Below, one piece after another: positions 35,401 to 63,713 of a stretch of DNA of 64,000 nt. Position 1 is the stretch's first letter, and each line of letters opens with the position of its first letter. The stretch is taken from positions 248,001 through 312,000 of the forward strand of contig JBAJFE010000050.1 of NCBI GenBank assembly GCA_037903355.1. Direction: 5' to 3'. The position numbers were made by a program, and so were the translations under genes. Below the pieces are notes generated by a model, which worked only from the letters and a program-made list of their open reading frames with translations, did not search any database and was not told the DNA's origin. This DNA is from Trichuris trichiura (Eukaryota; Nematoda; Enoplea; Trichinellida; Trichuridae).

Positions 35401-38400
35401 TCACGTCTTGGATCGTTTACCAGCTGCGGCATGGCGGCCTTTTGATTGACACTGGAAAAATCTGTTAGCTTTGTCCAGTTTGCCCGCCTTGTTTATGATA
35501 GGCCGGAGTCGTCGCATTGGCGGCTCATTAACGGATCGGTGCTTTTGAGCACCGGCGCCAAAAGGCCATTGGACGGGCGGAGCAACCGGCAGGAATGGAG
35601 CCGTAGGTGCCAATGTGCATGACAGGCGCATAGGGTCTGCAGTTGGTCGTGTCGCCATCGGTTGACCTCTTGGCGCCCGCAGCAATCAACGTCGCGACTA
35701 GCTGCCACCTTATCGCGCCGCTTCAAAGGAGTCCAAGATAGATAGGATCTCGTGACCGCTGCCTCGTAGCGCCAACTGGCCGCCTCTGTCATTATCACCG
35801 GCAAAGTGATCAGCGAACCAACGGTTACTGTCATGGGCGTTAATTGAGCAATTTCCGATGACGACCGGTTGTAAACTTGGGTATAGGCGCCAACGGTTTC
35901 CGCATTCCCGCAAAACCCGCGATACATCTGATTAGCGTCATCCGTAATGGATTTTCTGAATAACATTGCTCGCTAGGTCGACATGTGGCCAGCACACGCG
36001 TTCTATCAATGAAGAAAGAACTTCCGAAAAGCAAAAACACACCCATCGTCTTAAAAATGGGTCGCAACGGTTAGATTTTGTAAATCTGACATGCAAGGAA
36101 GATGTAGGACTCTTTGCGTTGAAAAAACTTGCCTACGAACGATGAAATTAATACAGGCTGACAAACGTGCGGAATATACCGAGCTGGGCGACGCGGTACT
36201 CTGCTTTGCATTGCCAATAAGCGCGCTGTATCAAGTTCACCAAAGCTTACTCACTTTAAGGAGCGCCGAGGGATTTGCAACGGCTGTATAGACTGTTGAT
36301 GGCCCTTCTTCCAATAGCGACGATACTGCCATTGCAGTCGCTGCGCGCTGGTTTACGTACACAACTTTTACGGGGCCGAATCAATTCGAAATTCAAATAC
36401 ACTTCGGCTTTGCGAAATTGCCGACGACGGCGAGTGGCTACTAAAAATTTCAAGTTTACAAGCAGTGACAAAACGAACGCGCGGCCTAAGCTTACGTGCT
36501 TCCTTTCTGATTAAACAACAGCGGAAAATTTGCAAAACCGCCGGTGCTTATCGAAGTGATAGCATTTGCTGAAAATTAACCTGAAAATCACTAAGCTGTT
36601 CGAATTTCAAAATTTGAATTTCAGACGCGACGTCGGCGTCATGACGCCGAGCTTTGATTGGCGGTGTTGATAATATGTTAATTTTAGCGCAACGGTGTGA
36701 CGTCTGGTTAGTCAACGCGACGACAAGCAAAGAAAAGTTAAGTGACCAACCGGAGAACATAATGGCATCTGTTCCATTCAGGGCGGAAAATGGCCAGTCG
36801 CCGTTGGTGACGCAAAACACCGTGTATTAGGATAATCAACTTGGCAGGAGGTCAGTGTCCGTATTGTTCGATGAGTGCTATTAGCGATTGAAAATTCCAG
36901 CATGGCCAACATCCGGCCAACCGTTGGCGACTGATTATCGCCGGGCGCGAAAAGTTGAGAACCAAATGACCCCCGGCGACGAACATCTGTTTGCCACGGT
37001 ATTGAGCGGATCAGCTTACGGACCATTGGTCATCGTCTATGAAGTCTTGTTTGGCACGTTAGACAATAGTCAGAGAAATAGGAGGCGATCAATTTGCTGA
37101 CCGAATGGTGGCAGTTTTGGCAAATCCGCTTTGCATTGCTTGTTACCGTCGGGCGTCGGTAGACACAATGCAATGGTTGGATTGGGTTACAAGCCGGCGC
37201 CACCCCCTTTAAGCCGCTGATCGTTCAGCCCAGGGAAAAGGTCCATGCTTGGCGCCGGGCCGTGACCTCTGACCGGCCGACGACGATGGTGGTGATTGTT
37301 CTCCCACCGTCCGTTACAGAAGTAGCGCCGAGCAGGTGCCCACTTAACAGGTTTTTCACAAGGTCGAGTACTTGCAAAGCTTCTCCAATGGTTTGCTTAA
37401 CCGAAGCAAGTCGGTTTGATCAATCGCAAAGTTTCGTCAAGAGTTTGGCGCGGATAAACAGACTTCCTAAAGTCGGTTTCTCAGCAAAGAACTTCGCGGC
37501 GTGGAACAATATCCGTTGGGCAAATAGACGCTCTTTTTTGCGTACACTGTCCACGTTGTACGAACAATCGAGACGCTCGTGTAGCGTCGCACCTTGTACA
37601 AAAGACTGTTTCAAAATTTTGAATTCGTCCAATCGGATGGCCGACGACCAAAACGTTCATTGAACGACTTTTGCTGACGCGCTAATCAAAGTGCGCATCG
37701 CGATGGCATTCAGTCGGCATGATTTGTATTGCTTTTTCTTTGCCCCGAAAGGATGAAAAACATTTTGGCTAGAAGACAGTCCCTATCGGACGAGGCCGCG
37801 GTCTGAAAGGAAAAGAAGCGTTGGAAAAAGCGCATCTCCGACTCGGAAGGGTGTCGGAGCAGTTTTATATTTATACAAGGCTGTAGCAAAGATAATGAGA
37901 GCGAATGATTCAATTCGGATTGGGAATTCGACGCGCACGTGCGCATGGTCGAGAAAAAAATTTCCAACGATAAAAACTAGCAATGCAACTTCGCCATGAA
38001 TCGAACGAAGTATCGGAAAAACGCTGCACGATGGAGCTCTCTTCACTTTTCAAACGACGCTTGCGTATTAACGACAGCGAGTTTAAGTTCAACACTGAAC
38101 TAGAAGAACAAATGGGAAATTATATGCCAGATTCCGTAAGCTCATTTTTGACTTTATGAATTTATTTCCAGTAGAGCAACTAACGAATGACGATGCGCGG
38201 CTTTTCAGGAGTCAGTAAGGCGAGAATGAAAAGTATACGCTATTCTTAAGGCGAATTAATAACGGAAAAACCGTAAATCAACTTAGCGGCTGAACTTTTT
38301 TACAGAATATTCCGCAACTGCTTACATAAATTTGCATAAAAGACAATGGCGATCTTTACTTTTACTTTGCGTAGCGTTGCGTAATGGCTCAGTTCGCACT

Positions 38401-39236
38401 TCATACAACGCTTGAAAATTTACATTCTTATTTGCCTTTATTGCAGAGCTTTGCGAGTCTTTATTTATTGGGACAAACAAGCAATTTAGCTGCTTTCAAT
38501 ATTGGTAGAAATGAATTGAGAACATAGGCGAATGCTTTCGGGATAAGCGAGAACTTAAGCCATCTAATTTTGAGCGAAAATAAACTACCATCATACCATT
38601 GTTACGGAGAAAAGTAAACTGCGTTGCCTTCGCGGTTCAATATTCGGCAATCTTTATGTAATTGCCCGAATAAGGTTAAAAAATTTTGTTCTTTGGAACA
38701 AGAACGCTGAAAGCGGGGCATTTCGATTGAAAACAGGTAAATAAAACGGACAAATGTAGATAAACTCAGACAGGCACGCGCATACGCGGAATAGATTAGA
38801 AAGACATTCAATTTTTTTCTTTAAAGCTACCCCCTGCAACAGTTACTTGAAAATCACGTTTCTACCGTATCCGTCATTTGAAAAAGTAACTGCTGACTTT
38901 TAGTTCCTCAGTTTTCAAAAGCTTTTCTTGTTGAAACCATAATAAAAAATATAGAATCAAAATCAATTACGAATATTGAACTGAATTTTTTACAAGCCAA
39001 CATGGGCAAACGAAATTATTCGTAGATTTAAAATTGGAATAAGTTTAATGAACGCGTAAATGAATTCTTAACTCTCGCTTGTCCTTGTAAAACGTCAACG
39101 TAACATGGTTATAAAGCAGTAATAAAAAAATTAGAGATTCGGAATGAGATTCCAAGCCACAACGCAATAGCTGCCATGAAACAGTCTTGTAGGGGACACA
39201 TGGGTCAATTAATAGTATCATGTGTCACTTATCGTC
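35401..39236. other. Spacer, may hold 5' exons of the T-box gene
   Basis: The first ~2 kb (35.4-37.3 kb) is richer in GC than other spacers and has several minus-strand open stretches. Examples are one containing APFLPVAPPVQWPFGAG near 35.6 kb and one with SMDLFPGLNDQRLKGGGAG near 37.2 kb. They could be amino-terminal T-box exons, but I could not join them in phase. From 37.7 to 39.2 kb nothing was recognised. Confidence 0.4.
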
Positions 39237-41160
39237 TCATAAGCTGATGCTAGCTGCGTTCTGCTTATTTTTGACATTTGTTACTTCATGTATCGCCCTA
39301 GCCAGATACTGCACGTTTGTCGTAGATATACCAGCAACGGATATGCGTCCATCCTTCGTTAAATATACGGAATAGTCTTTGATCAAACGATTAACCTGAG
39401 AAAGAAAAACGAGAAAAATATATTGCCATTAAGCCCGACTTCACTCACCTCAGCTTCGCTTAACCCTGAATAGCAAAACATGCCAATCTGATCAACAATA
39501 TGTTGCCAGTTTCTGCTCGACCCTTCTTTTTCTAGGCAATCCTTTAGGGACCTTCTAGCGCCCATTATTCGATTCGTCATAACTTTTAAATCTTGCAACC
39601 TTAAACAACGACTTTCGAAGAAGCTTGGAATCATCACGCAGCAGGGCGAACCATTGCTGCTTCAAATCCGGTTTGGTAAGAATTAAATGCGCGATGCGTG
39701 CACCGTGAATTGGCGGATTTGAAATCATCGGCCGTATTAGTATTTTCAACTGCGAAAGGATGCACTGCGCCTCCGCTTGCTGGGATCCCACAAACGTTAA
39801 GGCGCCAACCCGCTCTCCTGTAAATTTTTAAATACGAAAGTGATTTTCAGGTAGCTTGCTTACCGTATAAACCCATATTTTTTGCAAACGATTGCGCTAG
39901 CGCTAGCTGATGACCATGTTCGAGAAATAGTCGAACAGGATAGGCGTCCCGGTCAAGGTCACCGGTAGCAAAGCCTTGATAGGCCATATCGAACCATGGG
40001 AACAGTTCCCTCTTCTACGGAAGAAGGAAAATAAGCAACAAGCAAAATTTTTGCTAATCAGTACCCGGATAATTTCGGAAACTTTCAACCACTGTTCCGC
40101 ATTTAAATCAACGCCCGTTGGATTGTGGGCGCAAACATGCAAAAGAATAATGGAACGTCTTGGTATAACCTGAAAAAATTTAAATTCCTATGATTAACCT
40201 GCACCCAACTTACCGTCAGGTCGTCTATAAGGCCACTTTCGTCGATGCCGCAAGTCTTTGAGTCATAGTAACGATAATAATGCATACCCAAACCGGTATG
40301 GCTAAAAGAGAAAACTTTAAAACTGAGTGTGGAGAGAATTCGCCAAGCAACCGAAGAATGTTTCCATGGTTGTTCCACGTTGGATTCGGCACCCAGACAA
40401 CCTTGGGACCTTGGTGAAATTTTTCCTTCACGATAATGGTACTACTTAAACGGCATACGCGACAACACTTACGAGAAACGCTGCCGCAAGTCGAAGCGCC
40501 CCAGTTCCGGATACTGACTGCACGGTGGCATTCTAAAATTAAATATCTTACGTAATTACTTCAAAATGGTTGTAAAAAAACAATTAAAAACCCATTTTTG
40601 AGGAAACAATGACCCTATCTAGAATATGGTACCTGAAAATCATGCATACTGTACCTACCACAGTTTGAAAAGCAAAGTGTTAATGCATTTTATAATCAGC
40701 GAATTTTACGCCCGCTGGAGGACTATTGTCGGCTAAAAATCTTACCAATCGTCTGGTCAAAACAGGATGATCAGCTCCGAAAGCTAGGCGAACCGCAGCT
40801 TCGCAAAAGTGCGGAATTCCAGCAATGCCTGCATACTCCTTGTCCAGACGCGCTTCAATGATTATTTCTTCCGCCTGGAGCAATAGTAAGGTAAGTGCAA
40901 TGATTCTTCAATTAAATTACCATTCTAACCTTTCGAACACTCGGAAGGACGAATGGCTTTCTGTTGTCGTCTCGATACGCGCCTACGCCAAGATTTACCT
41001 TCATTTTGTTCGTATCGCGATTGTAAGCCTCAGTAAGACCCAAAATAGGGTCTGGAGGCCCCATACATACGGATCCAAACCAAGAACTGAAAAAAGATGC
41101 GCTGATAAACACTAAGTTAGCGCATCGGTGGACACTCATCCGTTTTTTAGCAAAATTCAA
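39237..41160 (-). CDS. GOT2: Mitochondrial aspartate aminotransferase
   Basis: PLP-dependent enzyme interconverting aspartate/2-oxoglutarate and oxaloacetate/glutamate; part of the malate-aspartate shuttle in the matrix. About nine exons join in phase. The protein starts [18 protein letters not shown], a basic presequence, then [34 protein letters not shown] and [20 protein letters not shown]. It continues [71 protein letters not shown] and [15 protein letters not shown], where the Lys is the Schiff-base residue. It ends [36 protein letters not shown] and [20 protein letters not shown], containing the substrate carboxylate Arg. All hallmark residues of the family are present. Stop TGA is at 39237-39239. 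The intron after HPVLTRRL is about 200 bases; the others are near 50. Confidence 0.95.
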
Positions 41161-42702
41161 GGCAAATAGGGCATTATTAAACGAAATATAAAGTAAGGCA
41201 TTAACTCGGCTAAGGCAAAACTAACCAAACTAGCTTACCTCGTATGGCGGGAAATAAAACGGCAAAGCAGCGATGGGATACTGCAAAGAGCTGGCATACT
41301 TTGCTAATAGCGCACTTAAGTTCCTGCTACAAGTAGGAAGCAAAATATATGCAAAGAATATGCAAACAACACTTCCAGTCCCGAAAACAAGCTTTGATTA
41401 TTTCTGAAGGCTCGCTTACTGTAGATAATCAGGTTCAATTAAGATGACTACATAAGTTAATTCACCTTACGAGACTACAGTTCTCTCACTGCCCAACGGT
41501 TAAAAATTTTTAAATCGCGACGCGGATTGTTAACAACAAAATCAAGATAACACTCGTAAGATTGTTTACCTTTCCTGCCCAATTAGCGAAGTGTTTTTCT
41601 TTCAAAACGTTATTTATCTCACATATTCAAGCAACAAAGAACGCAGAACACTTCTGTTGTATAACCGAATTCCGTGCGCACAAGAAATGCGAGTTACTAC
41701 TAAGGGAGTATCATTTTGATAGTACGTTTCATAATGTATTATTTCTTACTTGATTATCAGAAAAGAGACAGCTTCTCAACAAAGTTTTGTAGGTTTCATC
41801 CTGTCGGAATTGCCAAATTATTTTGCATTCCCATTTACTTATTATAATGCGACATCGAAATGCATAATAAAACCGAAAGTGACGAAACTGTTGCGCAGAC
41901 TTAACATTTACTTTCAATCGCTAAACCAACAATCCCTAAATGATGTTCAGGTACATTCCCATTACTGTACATTTGAAAATCTGTTGAAAGAATTTCAAAC
42001 GGAAGCCCGTATAGTCCATTCTTTTTGTGAGATTGGGATTCCTTATCGATTACGGAAAAAGACTGTGCAATATCACTGAACGGCTTGAGGTGATAATAAA
42101 CGCATATTTGATAGAGTAGAATTGGTTGTAAGTATACAATCGCAGTTGTTTTACTTTAACATTTTTCTTAGGCTGCGGGCACGCAAAGGCTAAGAGCAGT
42201 CGCGTTTTGTAATGTAATACAGTAGAGAGCAACCAACAGCCACGCGGTAAGGTGGCACAAGAAAAATTTGCACCAAGGAATGGGATAAAAATCATCGAAA
42301 CAAAAATGACATAATGAACGTTGTAGTACCGTGAAGTTCCCGCATCTGTGTGTATTATTTCTGTGCAAAGCGGTAGAGAGGAGAGAAAGTGGAACGAAAA
42401 GGAGAAAAATGCAAATCTGCTGCTGCGCAACATTCTGCCATTCGTTCAACCGGCAGGCGAACCATCAACACAGACGCAGCAATAAAGAAAAAAAGGCGTA
42501 CAAGCATATGGATATGTGATTGGCAGGAAGGCAATTCAAAAGTACCCTGCGCGCAAAAGCTCGCCAACGCAACAGCAATCGTGAGACGGCGCTTCTCACA
42601 GTGAAGCGCTATCGGTTTTGCCTTCGTTGGTCGTACCACCATTCGACGTGGGAACATTATCTGAAGAAAAAGACCCAATCTAACGACGCATCGATCGATG
42701 AT
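41161..42702. other. Spacer between GOT2 and myosin genes
   Basis: It contains the promoter region of the minus-strand aminotransferase gene and the 3' flank of myosin. Short ORFs overlap on both strands around 42.0-42.7 kb, with basic or low-complexity products. None is supported as a gene. Confidence 0.4.
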
Positions 42703-56841
<14,139 letters not shown>

Positions 56842-59800
56842 TCCTTCGCGGGAGAACGACTACTGAAAAAAGCACAACCAATAGCGCTTGTTGGCTATTT
56901 TGTAAAGAATGCTTTGAGGATTGGAAAATTCTGGTCCGCGGCAATCGATATGGTTGGCCGGCGAAGGCGGAAGTCTCGATACTGGCGGGCAGAAAGAGAG
57001 AAGCACAGCGAAAGACGGCAAAGCGAGAAAGGCAAACACGAATGGACGTAACGGCACAACTACTTTAGCGTACTACAGACGAAGCAGTCCACCACAAACC
57101 AACGATGGGCGGCGATGCGTCATTCAACTGCTCACAAAGACTACAAAAGCTCCGCGTCTTCATGGAACCTGCGTTCCCGCGTACAGAAAGCTAACAAAAG
57201 GCGCGGACGCAGCCGTTGCAAAGCTGAATAAACTGCTAAAAATGCAAACGTAAGCATAAGCTTCAAAGCAACAATTTCAGTCGATAACTACGCGCACCGT
57301 CGACCACTTCTGGCAACCATTTTTGGGCGCTCCTTGCTCACTTCCACTGTTCGATCTCTGAAAGAAGGTCATTTTTGGGTCACTGGCGCTACTATCTTTG
57401 GCTGGCTAAAGCGCGAACATCGGCAATACTCGGCGAAATGACCCCAAACCGACTGACTACAGTAACGGCACTGTTAACAAGGTTGTAACGGAAACGCTTC
57501 ATCTTAGCACCGCTCTACAAATTTTTTTAAAATGTCACTCGCGCTTACAAGCAACTAAAATGTCACATTTTTTGGTAGCACTTCAAGTCTTCAACTTGGC
57601 AACTGTCGAACTGCGTATTTACAGACTGAAAAAAAACAGAAAATATTTAATCCGTCGGTCGGAAATAAAATTTAAAAGAAAAGAAAACGTTTTAAAGCGC
57701 TAAGAGTAATTGCAGTTTAGTCAAAAAGAAGCGGTTTGGGTTTATCGGCAAAAAGTGACACAGCGGAAAAGCATGAGTTTTTACAGAATGCAAGTTGACC
57801 CTAGCGATCGGGTAAAAAAACAACTTGCAAATCATTTTATACAGTATGACAAAATTTTCAGCTTATTCCTAGCAAGCTTACGACGTTGCCGGCGCATCGT
57901 CATAAATAGACATGTAGTTTTTCATTGTTGCAAATGACCTGCTGAATATTGGAGGCAATGCTTAGGCACAATGGGAGCCTATTTTAATAGGTGACGTCGT
58001 GACGTGTCCGTAAATTTTGATCATTAATAAATTTCGTTGGAAACTTACGGAATCCGCTTCTTTTACCTTTAGGCTCCATGCTGTCAGTGTACAGCCAACC
58101 TTTGCATTTTCAGAAACTGGTTATATTGCAACATAGCAAACTGTTCCCATTGCGTATAGTTTTGTCACTGCGTTTTTTTAATCGTTTGCGCAGTAGACAC
58201 CGATGTGATGGTGTCCACAGTAGGTGTTTACACAGTTTTCAAATCTTAGTTCTACTTCAGTTACGCAAGCCACATCTGGCTCGGCCTATTGCGTATGTAT
58301 GTTGTGGACTTGTGAGTCACCAATGTTCTACAATGTATATTGCTTTTCTCTCAGCAAAATGGAGAAAAGCTAAAAAAAGGTAGACTGCGTCATGAAATGG
58401 TGACACTATTGCGCTGCGTACTGCACGGCTTGTTTGCTCCAATTATCTGGAAAAGCTCTACCGTATTACTTTTAAAAGTGCTTCAATTGCATCGGCCGTG
58501 TTGAATCGAAGTCTTACGGAAAAAAGAAATGCGTAAATACTTCGCTTTGCTACGCATGCAACTAACTCCCGGCAGACATGTTTTGCATAATTTTAAAAAA
58601 ATTAGCAAATCTTGATTTTAGTACGACTTTAAATTCCGAACATGGCGCTACGCATTCAACGTTAACACCGTACGCCTGCCAGCCATCCTCTTTGGCCCCT
58701 ACCTAAATCGTAGCCTTATATTTTCGGGGTGCTTTCCACAAAGTAACCTGCATTTCTTTTAAAATAGCACAGTATGACTCGTCGACCAATCGCGTTTCCA
58801 ACAATTCTACTGAACAAATTTGAAATAAGTCACGTGGTTCTTAACCACAATACGCCGACAAGTAAGGCTATCGGTTAAAAACGAATGAACCCGCCGACGA
58901 AGTATCCATGACGCGCCCGGTTGCTAAAATTTGCATATTGCCTTATAACGCCATACGTAACCGTTGATCGCTTAGAAAATTGGCAAAAAAGTGCAAAAAA
59001 TAAATGTACAGACTACCTCGTAGCTAACTGCCAGTTCTTGGTTTTTTCCATAAAATTTAATTTTTCATCGCCGAGCGAAATTAATACCGTAGACGGTAAT
59101 AACGTTTGTTACGAACGAGCGGCAGAGTGCGACCGAATATGGATGTAAAACCTGTCATATATCACGTAAATTTACTCAGCATTGACGTCGCGAAAATTAA
59201 CGCCAAACTGATGCGCAGGCAAGTGGTAATACGGTACGCAGGTTCGTTGTGAAAACGATGCGCAGGTTCTTCTGGGTTCTGTCCCAGTTAACGATGATCA
59301 GGTACACGCTTCTCTGAGCTGAGCGAATAGCGAAACCGCGTTTGAAAATGAGCAAAAAAATAAATGAAAAGGGAAAATAAATGCAGTAAAACGACTTTAA
59401 TTTTGCATGGAAAATAAAAACACCATCTTTGGCTTTCAATAAAAAACGTCCATTGAGAAAGAGAGTGTGTGAGAGCACCGACACGTTATAAATCCCTCCC
59501 CATTCGAGAAGCGTACTCGTCAATGAAGGCGCCCAAGGCAGGCGCTTGCGTCATCAACCAAGCGTCTTCAGGCCCGCTCAGCTCTAGTCTGCATAGTGGA
59601 CAAGTCTGCTTGTATTCTGACCTAACAAAGAAAAAAAATTTGAATTTCGAGCAACCAATCAAGAGGATGTTAGTTCCCTAAGGAAGTGTTGTTTTAACAA
59701 ATTTACTTCCTTTGTCTCCGCCCATCTTCTATCCTAATAAAGGGCTACCAATACTTTTAACAGCTCTTTACCCTAAAAGGTATATCTCTAAGAGTTGAAA

Positions 59801-61532
59801 CATATTTTCACATTTGCTTACGGAAGCAAGCCGCTTTGAAAGTCCAAACTAAAGGACACAGCTTTCGGGATTGAACTTGTCCTGTCCTAAGCATTTGTGC
59901 AAAAAAAATTAACATATTGCGCAAAAATAGATATACGCTTTTTGCACAACGACTGTACGAACTCAAATGAAGTACCCAAACCGCACCTCCATCATAACGC
60001 ATTAACATATGCAAAAATTACAAACTCTGTAGTACCTCTTATCTAAACCCATCCGAATAAGGAATGTTCAGCTTGTACTGTTAACATTTTGTGTTCTCAA
60101 ATATTGAAAAAGGAATGTGCCCAGCGTACTTCGTATGCTGAAAAAATTTGCACATACGCCAAGATTAAGCACACGTAATTTTGCAATGAAATTAAAGCCT
60201 TAAGACGAAAAGTCGAAAAACCGAAGCTGCCGACTGTTTCTTACCATTGCAAAATACAAACGGTACAAAATTCGTGGCAACAGGGTAAAGTCGAGTCAAC
60301 CGGGCGCTCTTGACAAATGCAACATTCCATAGTCCTCATCTGCGTAACGGAATTTGCCATTCTAAAAGGTATGAAGTCGCGGAGATGAACACGCAAAGAA
60401 GGAAATTGTCTTTACGATGAGCCGTCTGCATTGGTGCCTCTGTTCTCCCGAGTTGCATCGAATATAAGTTGCGCGCATGACTTGTCTAAATAGCTGCACA
60501 AAAGGGCATAATGCTTACGAAACTGATAGAAGTCTAAGCTTGACGCATGAACAATAGTGTCCGTGTTGGGATGCACCTACGAATTGCACATTGAAACAAA
60601 ACGCTTGCAAAACGATTGGCCGAAGACGAACCTGCGCCATTATCACCCTTACAAAGAACTGATAGGGAGCTGGCAATCGTTCGTCCAAATCAACGTAAAA
60701 TCTAATTTGAAGTCCGTCTCGCGTCAAAAACTTGCTAATTCTGAACAAAACAAGTCATTTTGCAATGCGCAAAACTGCCAATTTTTGTTTGCCTGTAGTT
60801 CAAGACCTCAACGTGGCGTGTGAATTCGTTGTAGGGCATACGAAACCACGCGAGCGTATCAACCGCGTTTCTCCATTGCAGCGAACGAGACTGCAATTCT
60901 TGACTTATAGTCTTGTGACCGCTGAGGACTTGCCCCATCGTTCGACGACAGGTAACATGCGATTCGGGATTAAAAATTGCTGCTCAATGCTCCAATGGCG
61001 TCAAAATATCGAAGGATCATATGTGCAAGCATTGTACGCGCTTTCTAGGAAAAGATAATCACAGTAGGCTTAAAGAGATTCAAGTCCCAACTCACAATTT
61101 TTTTAAATTCGCTTTCGATCACACTGTCAGGGCAGCAAGCTGTTGCCAAGCCTGCTGCGCGCTTTCCAAGCAATTAGGCAATTCATTTTTTTACGCTCAG
61201 CTTCCATTACTTGCCTTATACAGGCAAAAAAGTTAAACAAAAAATCCGTCCACTCGCTTCAGCACAGCTACTACGATCCAACGTAAGTGAAAATATTCTT
61301 AACGCCCACTAGTCAGTGAAGCGCTTACAATTTACCTCATATTTAATCATTAAACAAAATTATTTTGAATCTTGTGCCCACGGAAATTTGCATCGTTACT
61401 TTTGTTATAGTAATTTTTCATTCTCACAAGCTTGCCTATTTTGCTTGCCATTCTAATAGACGGCGAAGTATTTGAGAAATTCAATTCAAAGCTTACTTTA
61501 AAAAACTAAAGTGTTTTCAGGTACGTATATAT
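56842..61532. other. Spacer upstream of myosin, no gene recognised
   Basis: The 5' flank of the myosin gene lies at the left. Up to 61.5 kb I see only short ORFs with no domain and no phase-consistent exon chain on either strand. The bystin stop codon closes the region on the right. Confidence 0.45.
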
Positions 61533-63345
61533 TTATTCTTCCATTGGCATTGGTATCCCATCTTCAACGTCTCGAGGAACTGCGGTGACTATTTCGCGAC
61601 GAATTTCGGGCGTAATTAAATAATGCGATTTTTCGCGGACCAAATCAAGCAGAGCATCTTTTTGCTCCGAGCTTAAATCGCTCTTGTACTGCTTTACGAG
61701 CGCCAAAAGAGCCTGATGCCATATGACAGGCAGTTCCCTTCGATCGCCAATGAATCTGAAAAGTGACAGTGCAAGAAAAGAAGACACGCGACGGTAAGTA
61801 CCCCACAAAATAGTTGACAATACTATCAATTGCCATAAAAGGCAGCGTGTATCCCTTCTCCACTAGAATACGAAGAAACAAGCAGCCAGCGGACGAAAAG
61901 TCCGTCTGCGAAATTAGAACCATGGCGGCAGCGGCATGCAGCGCAGGTATGGAACCTTTTTTAAGGACACTGCCCAACACTACTGCCTCCCTTAGCGTAC
62001 ATGAGCCACCCTACAAAAAAAATAACATTTAATACGTAATAAGCATTTAGAGGAGAAAATTTACCTGGCATAAAGGCAAAAGAATACCCTTGAAAAAGGC
62101 GGCAGGTTTATACAATGACTTGAAAAGAGCCTGCAAAAAGCAACTTGGCAATGCGAACATTTTGTACATCATTTCAAACTTGATATAACAGCCGATTCAA
62201 CTTTTTATTGTCGACAAGGTCATCTTGAATTCGCGGCAACAAGACGATGTTGTAGAATCTACAAAAGAAAAGAAATCAAGGACGACAAGTTGCATTTCTT
62301 ACTGTAGCAATCGAGTCGGAAGGCGTTTATTGCATTAATAGTAAAGCGCAAAACTTTGGGAATTTAAATTAGTCGGATAATTGCGATAAAGCGTCTGTAA
62401 CGAAAGTTTGGCTTACTTCTCGCACATCCGACTGTTCATATTGGACGCAAAAATTCGCGTGGCTTGAAAAACGGCCGCGTTACTCCACTTTTCCGGTTCT
62501 GTTATGTATAAGATCTGAAGAAATGTGAGCGTTTGCAACGCAAGGCTCAGTTTGAACCCTAACCTGTTCCCAGTTCACTAGTTGAGGAATTATCTTAAAG
62601 GCTTTCGGTACTTTGCCAACCGTATAAGCGGACAAAGCCTTGCCAACATTCCTATACATTTCCAGCACTTCGGGATCCAAATCGCGAACAACAGCGTCGC
62701 TTGAAGCAGCTAAGCGAGTTTTCATGTCTTCCAATTTTTCCTTGCTTGTATGCCACATCATGCTGGACAGAGCTTCCCTCTCATTTCGACTATTCGGGAA
62801 AAGGCTGTCGAAGGCAGCCAAGTCGTCCTCGTCTACTTCGTATTCTTCATATTCATTCGACGCGGTAAACTCCTCCGTGCCGTCGGAATGCTCTGCCGCT
62901 TCGCTTAGATAATTTTTCGCGACTTTCGAATTCCCCTCCTCGTCCGAATGATCACTAAAAGAAGCGCTAAATCTAGGCTTATTTTTTAAACGTAAATAAA
63001 GTATACTACGAACACAAAGCGGATGAAGTCAAGTAAAGCAAGTAAAAAACCTACTGCGCTCCCTGTTCTTCACCGTGCAGTTCATTTTGAAAGTCTCTTT
63101 GTTCCTTCGCAATTTTGAAAATCTTCCTCGACAATCTCTCGTCGCAAGACTAAAACTTTTCCATAAAAAATTGAGCATATCTGCTTCGATTGCTCCATTA
63201 CCTTGGCGTCATTGTCGTCGTCAGCTTTCGCTTGACTAGACTTTCTTTTTCTTGGCACGGCAAGCCTTTCTTCGAGTATCTGGTTTGCTAAAGGCTTCGG
63301 GCGCCTGCAGGGATCGCCGACAGACAGCTTCTTTACGCGAACCAT
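61533..63345 (-). CDS. byn-1: Bystin (40S ribosome biogenesis factor)
   Basis: Bystin/Enp1 is a nucleolar factor for 40S subunit maturation. About eight exons join in phase. Exon 1 (63202-63345) gives [20 protein letters not shown]. Exon 2 (63055-63149) gives [19 protein letters not shown]. An acidic exon (62564-62954) follows with [20 protein letters not shown] and then [20 protein letters not shown] and [19 protein letters not shown]. Next come [69 protein letters not shown] and the C-terminal part [19 protein letters not shown]. It ends [19 protein letters not shown]. The conserved bystin core is complete and only the acidic N-terminal third is variable. The ATG at 63345 matches the family start (basic PKPLANQI segment). 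Confidence 0.95.
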
Positions 63346-63713
63346 GGCAGATACGTAACGGAGAAGAACTATCCTCGTTCTACCGTACTTAAAGAAATGC
63401 AGGTACATAGGTAAGCATCGCTCTGAACTGACGACAAATCTACGAAAGGATCGTTTAAATAGCGTGAATTTCAACCTCAAAATTAAATTACATGCAAATG
63501 CACTGTTTACTCGAACATTTTAATGCCACGCTCAAAATTTTTTACGCGAACTATATAGCAAAAACATATTCATTTTTCATGACATAATTAATAACTAGTT
63601 GGCGGTAAACAGTTTGCTCTCGATCAAGATTATGTTGCTATGACGGAATTATGCTGCTAGTCGAACCTACTTTTCTTTTGTAACTCGGATGCGAAAAAAA
63701 TGCTTTTCGCGCA
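63346..63713. promoter_or_regulatory. Divergent intergenic region between bystin and TTC33-like gene
   Basis: Only 368 bases separate the two ATGs, which point away from each other, so both promoters must lie here. The stretch is AT-rich. It also shows an acceptor-like tract near 63400, which could serve a 5' UTR splice. No specific factor site was assigned. Confidence 0.5.
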
